From Agapanthus africanus (lineage: Eukaryota; Streptophyta; Magnoliopsida; Asparagales; Amaryllidaceae): 64,000 nucleotides of DNA. A program made the translations under genes and the position numbers. The notes under the pieces are model-generated. The model worked only from the letters and a program-made list of their open reading frames with translations. It was not told the DNA's origin and did no database searches. The number at the start of each line of letters is the position of its first letter. The stretch's first letter is position 1. Of the stretch, positions 57,885 to 64,000 are shown in pieces. The stretch spans positions 379,373,908 to 379,437,907 of the forward strand of contig JASDDO010000018.1 of assembly GCA_030015575.1 (NCBI GenBank), written 5' to 3'.

Positions 57885-59894
57885 TAACTAAACTTAAACT
57901 AGCTTGGTAGTGAAGTGTAACGAAGTTCGGAACCGAAAAAAATCACAAAACCGGAAAAACAAAACCCTAAGTTTCTGTTGAAATGTTTTCTGCTCTAAAT
58001 GAAATACTTTATACTTGTAAATTCGGCTCAGGGTTTTGTGTGAACACCCAAGAAAAACGATGCAGTGATTCGTTCAAACCGCCGCGCTTCCGCCGCACGA
58101 GGTAGGCATGTGCCACGGAAGCGCCGCGGTTTGTCGTCTTCTGTGCATCGTTTTTCGTGCAGTGTGTGTCTGTGTTGGTTTTGGGATTTTTCAGATATAT
58201 TATATGTGCCCAGATTTTCCAGAACAGAAATTTACTTTTGGGGTCCTATAATTCCGTATTTTTTTCGAACTTCACTACACTTTGACTATGATGGTTATAT
58301 CTGTGATGTTTGCATGTATTGAACGTCGGCTAATCGCTATAGGTCGATTAGTCGGGGTTATACATGATCTGTGTTTGATATTGGATTGTGTATATGAATG
58401 TGTTGGACTGTCGCGGGTGAATAGCCGGGATGGATGTGAGATGAGCTTTTGTTTTTCTTTCATTCATTGTAAATGTAAATTGATGTATTATTATTATTTG
58501 TTTGGCCGCACAACCGGGTCGGGGTTGTAGCCGTCATTGTATAATTCTTTTTACTGTTTTTGCTCCTAGGATAGACCCATGGAGGGGGTGCACAAACTGC
58601 CGAGTACTTGGCGGGTAGTTTGCCGCACCCGTAGGGGTCTTGGGTGGGGTATTTGGCTATTCACCGCGACCGTGTAATCCGCTTTTCGTTGCAGGCTCGA
58701 AAGGATTGCGGATTGCTAATATATCCAATGTATTCATCTGTGATCTGTAATGTCTATCATTGCTTTCTATTTAGGCGTTGCTTATGTTTTACAGCCGCGC
58801 TAGCCCAGCCCCCGCTCTGTCGTTAGTTAAGTAACCTAACGAGTGATGACGGGACCCCGTGGTGAATGCGAATGGCATAAGCGTACGTCATATTTTGGTT
58901 GTTTTCTGCAATGGTAGGATTAAATGATGGGACGCATTAAAAGAACTAATGCAAGAATATCACGCATTAAAAGAACTAATGCAAGATAATAAACCAAGTT
59001 AAAATCGTTGGAACACTTTCGAAAAACCACTCGGTTCTTTTCAAAACTAACTTTTAAATGCGGAGCTTGAGCCACTCCTTCTAAAAGCTATCTCGTTCCA
59101 TCGATTATATCAAGTTCACTACGTTCACGGTTTTACCAAAACCATTCGTAGCCCTCCGTCGTTTCGCATGAATAGGCAATAGTATTCAAGCTGTGTATTT
59201 TGGCCAAAGTCAAGGTACAGTGATTGGTAGCTATTGGGTGTTCATGTGTGGCATAGATAGATGCGTTGGTTTGGGACAGTCGTGCTGCCATTTTGGCCAA
59301 AGTCAAGGGTATGTACGGATGGATCCAAATTAACCTGGAAAGTGACGGGTAGAACTTGACATGTGACTTATGATATTTTGGCCAAAGTCAAGGTCATAAG
59401 AGCATGGGGCAAAAATCCACATCGGGAGTTTCATAAGTACTGAAACTTGCTAGATTTGCATACCATTTGGAGTGTGATGATTATGGTAGGATTCCTTCAT
59501 TTTTCGTCACGCAATGATATTTGGATCCCGATCCTACTGTGAGTATATGCTACTCCTCGGGAAATTTCTCACTAAACGATCAATGCTATAAACCTAGTAG
59601 GTGCCTAGAAAGGTGTTAGCGGGGCTACGCCCCCAGGGAAAAGAGGTTCTTAAATTAAGGAACTTCTCGAAAGCGTTGGAAAACCTCCCTCGAAGTACCG
59701 ACACTGGCCTGGCTGAACGGTTAAGCAAGTATTGTACGGTGGGATTGATCCCGGCTAATTCTTCCTTTGTGGTTTGAGGAGGGATTCGAGAGACAGTGGG
59801 AGCCATCCTGTTTAGACAAATTAAAAACCATTCTAAACTTGCAAGAGCATCGTGCTAAGTGTTTCTTCTCTCCCGCTGCAGCGACCAAATCGAA
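57885..59894 (+). mobile_element. Long 5' leader of element D
   Basis: Non-coding, about 2 kb. It contains a GC-rich hairpin (58053-58155), a ~28 bp tandem duplication ACGCATTAAAAGAACTAATG at about 58931-58988, and three copies of TTGGCCAAAGTCAA at 59200-59213, 59293-59306 and 59378-59391. A pyrimidine-rich tract ending CTGCAG (AG at 59880-59881) lies just before gag. Confidence 0.8.
58053..58155 (+). other. GC-rich hairpin in the leader of D
   Basis: The outer stem is AAAAACGATGCA (58053-58064) with TGCATCGTTTTT (about 58144-58155). The inner stem pairs AAACCGCCGCGCTTCCG (from 58076) with its near-complement ending at about 58132, with a few mismatches. The position relative to the primer site matches the hairpins of A and B. 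Confidence 0.8.
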
Positions 59895-62800
59895 ATGACT
59901 GGACTTAAGTTACTTCTAGATAAAAACATACTGACAGGGCCAAACTACAAAGATTGGCTCAGGAATGTCAAATTGGCAATCGCTTACGACAAGCTGGGGT
60001 ATCTTCTTACCACCAAAGCTCCCCCCGTCCCAGGTCCCACCTCCAGCGTCGCGGATAAGGAAATCCGTAAGACTTGGGAGATTGATTGCGCGAAGGCCAG
60101 GTGCCTCGTGCTTGCCTCTATGGACAACGAACATCAGAGGAGGCATGAGAATATGGACCTCGAGTCCATATTTCTCCATACAAAAGAACTGTATGGAGAG
60201 CAGTCTCGTATCGCAAGATACGAAGTGTCGAAGAAGTTGTTTTCGACAAAGTTGGCCGTCGGATCATCGGTAGCGGACCACGTGCTTAAGATGATTGGCT
60301 ACACTGAGGAGCGCGCAGAACTTGGGACCACGTTGGATAGTGAACTCTATACAGATTTAATTCTCCAGTCCCTTCCATCCACTTACGCCCAGTTCATACT
60401 GAATTTCAACTTGCAAGAAAAGGAAGTTGAACTTTCAGAACTCCTCAACCTGCTGAGGAGCGCAGAGGGCACCCTACAGAAGGGTAGGGAAACACCCGCT
60501 TTGTTTGTAGGAGGATCTTCTTCCTCTAGGTCCAAGGCGAAAGCCAAGGGAAAGAGGAAGAAAGCCCCCGCCAAACCAAGAGGCGGTGTTAGTAAAGTGG
60601 GTACGAAGGGAAAGGAAAAGGCAACAAAGATTGCGGGGAAGCTTGTTGGAAAGGAAGAATGCTTCTATTGTCATAAGAGTGGACACTGGAAGAAAGATTG
60701 CAGGGCTTGGAAAGCCAGGACACAGGAACTGAAGCAGGTTGCGGCTTCAGCTTCAGGTGTGTATGTTATTGAAAACTGTCTTTCTATAAACTCTACTTCC
60801 TGGGTATTGGATACCGGATCAGGATCTCATATCTGTAATTCTTTGCAGGCGTTGAGAAACCGTAGGTTTTTGAAAGAAGGTGACATGACCCTCAGAGTTG
60901 CGAACGGAGCTAGCATGGATGCTAAAGCCGTGGGGGACTATCACCTAGGAATGTCAGATGGGCATGTTTTGGTTTTGCGTAATTGCTTTTTTGTACCCAA
61001 CGCAACTTGTAATATCATTTCTGTATCTTTGGTTTCTAAAGAAGGTTATAAATTTGCGTTTGTAAGTAATGTTGTAAACATTCACCTTAATCAAGTTCTG
61101 ATTGGGTCAGGTACACTGAGCAATGGTATATACGTATTAAACCAACCACAGATTTTCAATATCCAGAATACACACAAAAGAAAGTCTCCAGATATCAATC
61201 AGACTTTCTTATGGCATTGTAGACTGGGTCACATCAATGAGAGAAGGTTGACTAAGTTACATACAGAAGGATATTTGGATCCGTTCGAATATCAATCATA
61301 TGCCACTTGTCAATCCTGTCTCAAAGGAAAGATGACAAAGACTCCGTTCACTGGACACGGAGTAAGAGCGAGCGAGCTCTTGGGACTCGTACACAGCGAC
61401 GTGTGCGGTCCAATGTCTACACATGCGCGAAGCGGTTATTCTTACTTCATTACTTTTACGGATGATTTTTCAAGATACGGTTATGTCTTCTTAATGAAAC
61501 ATAAGTCCGAAGCTTTTGAAAAATTCCAGGAATTTAAGAATGAAGTAGAAAAACAAACCGGCAAAAGTATCAAGATTCTAAGATTGGATCGAGGTGGAGA
61601 ATACTTAAGTGCCGAGTTCCTGAATTATTTAAAAGAGAACGGGATTCTCTCTCAGCTTACTCCTCCATACACTCCGCAACACAACGGTGTATCGGAGAGA
61701 CGGAACCGAACCCTATTGGATATGGTACGGTCCATGATGAGTAACACTGAGTTACCGCAATCATTCTGGGGGTATGCGCTAGAATCAGCTGCGTACCTTT
61801 TGAACCGAGTTCCTACTAAGACTGTGCCTACTACACCATATGAGATGTGGTGTGGGAAGAGACCCCATCTCAGTCACATTAAGACTTGGGGAAGTCCAGC
61901 TTTTGTTAAAAAGCAGCATGCGGACAAGCCCGAGGCGCGCTCAGTACTGTGTAAGTTTGTGGGATATCCAAAGAATTCCAAGGGATATCTCTTCTACTAC
62001 GAAGAGGAACAAAAAGTTCTTATTTCTCGTCATGCCCACTTTCTAGAACATCAGTTCTTAGAAAAAGAATTAAGTGGGAGCGCAGTAGAACTGGAAGAAA
62101 TTCCAGAACCACAGACTATTACTGAAAGCTTAGTGGAACCAGAGGGTTCAAATGAACAGGACATTCCTACGCCGCTCCGCAGAAGTAGTAGGCAGTCTCA
62201 TCCGCCCGAGAGATACTACGGTTTTCTCATAGACGGGGATAGAGAGGATTGCATCATAGACTATGATGAGCCTACTAGCTTCCAGCAGGCCGTTCAGAGC
62301 GTTGACTCGGTAAAATGGCTGGATGCAATGCGGACCGAAATGGAGTCCATGTACACCAACAAAGTATGGACGTTGGACATTGCTCCAGACGGGGTAAAAC
62401 CCGTAGGATGCAAGTGGATCTTCAAAAGGAAGATTGGTGTAGATGGACAGGTTGAGACCTATAAAGCTAGACTTGTAGCAAAGGGTTTCCGTCAAAGACC
62501 TGGCTTGGACTATGACGAAACCTTTTCTCCAGTGGCTATGCTGAAATCCATTCGGATCCTTCTTGCCATTGCTGCCTTCCACGATTATGAGATTTGGCAG
62601 ATGGACGTAAAAACCGCTTTTCTAAATGGAAGTTTAGAGGAGTGTGTCTATATGGATCAGCCAGAGGGTTTCATTCAGAGTGGGAGCAGCGGAAAGGTGT
62701 GCAAGTTGCTTAAGTCCATCTATGGACTAAAGCAGGCATCGAGGAGTTGGAACATCTGTTTTGATGAGACGGTCAAGGAATTTGACTTTATCAAAAATCC

Positions 62801-63845
62801 AGATGAACCATGCATCTATAGTAGATTTGTAGCGAGAACTGTAGTATTCCTTGTTTTATACGTGGATGACATTCTCTTAATAGGAAATGACATTCCTATG
62901 CTACAATCTGTCAAGGGTTTCTTGTCACACAGGTTCTCCATGGAAGACCTGGGTGATGCCTCTTACATCCTGGGGATCCGGATCCATCGTGATAGATCCA
63001 AGAGGATATTAGGACTTTCACAGTCCAGGTACATCGACACCGTGCTGAAGAGATTCAGTATGGAAGATTCCAAGCGCGGTAACCTACCGGCTTGTCACGG
63101 GATCGCCCTCTCTAAAGAGATGTCTCCCAAGACTGATTTGGAGAGGGATCGCATGTCTATTATACCCTACGCTTCTGCGGTAGGCTCTATAATGTATGCG
63201 ATGTTGTGTACCAGACCGGATGTAGCTTATGCACTGAGTGTGGTAAGCCGGTATCAGTCAAACCCTGGGGAGAAACACTGGATAGCAGTAAAGAACATTC
63301 TCAAGTACCTGAGAAGGACTAAGGAGATGTTCTTGGTGTATGGCGGAAAAGACCTCCAGATTGAGGCCTTTGCTGACTCCAGCTTCCAGAGTGACAAGGA
63401 TGATTCCAAGTCCATGTCAGGTTTTGTCTTTACCCTCAATGGAGGGGCGGTGTGTTGGAAGAGTTCCAAACAGGAAACCGTTGCAGACTCGACTATGGAA
63501 GCGGAATACATCGCTGCATCTGATGCCGCAAAAGAAGCTGTCTGGATAAGGAAGTTCTTAAAAGAACTTTAGGTGGTTCCGTCCATTGTTGACCCAGTAC
63601 CTCTGTATTGCGACAACAACGGGGCTATAGCTTTAGCAAAGGAACCCAGGTCCCATCAGAGATCCAGGCACATCTTGAGGCGGTATCACCTGATCAGGGA
63701 GATCGTGGATCGCAAGGAGATCGAGGTTCGGAGGGTTGCTTCAGAAGAGAACACTGCAGATCCATTCACCAAGGCCTTACCCCAGACTCAGTTCGAGCGG
63801 CTGATCGAGATGATAGGTCTTCGGTACGCCAGTTCATGGCCTTAG
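59895..63845 (+). pseudogene. Gag-pol region of copia element D
   Basis: Starts at MTGLKLLLDKN, the start shared with B. In order it shows Gag, a zinc knuckle CFYCHKSGHWKKDC, protease DTGSGSH, GAG-pre-integrase HCRLGHINERR, integrase (TPQHNGVSERRNRT), reverse transcriptase YVDDILLIGND and RNase H (ADSSFQSDKDDS, AKEPRSHQRSRHILRRYH). It is very close in sequence to B's intact frame. The region is almost whole, with about one break, so I treat it as a recent fossil. It ends 14 bases before the 3' LTR with the same purine tract as in A, B and C. Confidence 0.92.
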
Positions 63846-63859
63846 TGCAAGTGGGAGAT

Positions 63860-64000
63860 TGTTAGTGTATATGCCCTAGAGGCCATTACTGTATCATACT
63901 AGTTTGTATATTACTTGATGGAAGCTTGGGATATTCACCTTGTATAAACAATCTTGCTCAATATAGTAGTATGCTACTTGGTTTGTTTCTACTTCAATGT
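63860..64000 (+). repeat. 3' LTR of copia element D, first 141 bases
   Basis: TGTTAGTGTATATGCCC onwards, identical to 55777-55917 as far as visible. Preceded by the purine tract GTGCAAGTGGGAGAT. Confidence 0.95.

Larger units (their letters stand above)
55777..64000 (+). mobile_element. Copia element D, nearly whole, cut by the window edge
   Basis: This copia element is inserted in E's 3' LTR; the left target duplication should be CCGGT (55772-55776). 5' LTR 55777-57870, primer site, ~2 kb leader, gag-pol 59895-63845, and 3' LTR from 63860 to the edge. It is the same family as B and C. The visible 141 bases of the 3' LTR are identical to the 5' LTR, so D is young. The coding region is nearly whole, with about one break. 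Confidence 0.93.

Noticed and set aside
62148-62582. A 144-residue antisense frame opposite the D reverse transcriptase (and its twin at 22062-22514)
   Set aside because: It is a mirror of the conserved pol coding strand; conservation is explained by the sense protein.
1-64000. A host gene or unknown multi-gene system hidden between elements
   Set aside because: After assigning all LTR, interior and CACTA sequence no unassigned stretch of useful size remains; the gaps are only target duplications of a few bases.

Overview
This window comes from a flowering plant with a transposon-rich genome. No host gene is visible. Essentially every base belongs to LTR retrotransposons, their LTR fragments, or one CACTA (En/Spm-type) DNA transposon. 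The plant assignment rests on tRNA-iMet primer sites (TGGTATCAGAGC), copia and chromovirus gypsy families typical of angiosperms, and a TNP2-type CACTA element with Transpos_assoc, tnp2, DUF4218 and DUF4216 parts. I cannot name the species.

The window is a nest at least four levels deep, read from target-site duplications (TSDs) and resumed sequence. The outermost layer, E (34107 to 55776, extending off both sides), is a large gypsy-like LTR element with ~4.5 kb LTRs and almost no coding sequence (LARD type). Four elements sit in E: copia C in its 5' LTR (C's left part is off-window; visible at 1-650 and 31031-34106), the CACTA element (38847-48568, TSD GAT) in its interior, the copia solo LTR F (51094-52986, TSD GGTAC) in its 3' LTR, and copia D (55777 to beyond the right edge) near the end of that LTR. 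Copia A (651-31030, TSD CCTAT) sits in C. A was in turn hit by gypsy G (4486-14360, TSD ACAAG/ATAAG) and copia B (18753-28842, TSD TACTG).

A, B, C, D and F are related copia elements, probably of the Angela (BARE-1-like) lineage, with 1.9-2.2 kb LTRs and, where visible (A, B, D), a ~2-3 kb leader before gag. B looks whole: one uninterrupted gag-pol frame and LTRs that differ at about 4 of 2032 positions. D is nearly whole, C and G are broken, and the interior of A is heavily decayed. G is a Tekay-like chromovirus with ~2.94 kb LTRs and a shortened interior. The CACTA element has clean ends and two minus-strand genes. One is a TNP2 transposase with in-frame stops; the other is a TnpA-like gene with a tandem mini-exon array.

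The most interesting signals lie outside the coding regions. They are a GC-rich hairpin kept in the leaders of A, B and D; a dyad repeated three times at ~90 bp spacing in the same leaders; W-box clusters in the copia LTRs; and arrays of ~26 bp palindromes at both CACTA ends, with a TATA box beside the right-hand array. In addition, the nested element A has more divergent LTRs than its host E. Differences and ages are by-eye counts with an assumed rate of 1.3e-8 per site per year.
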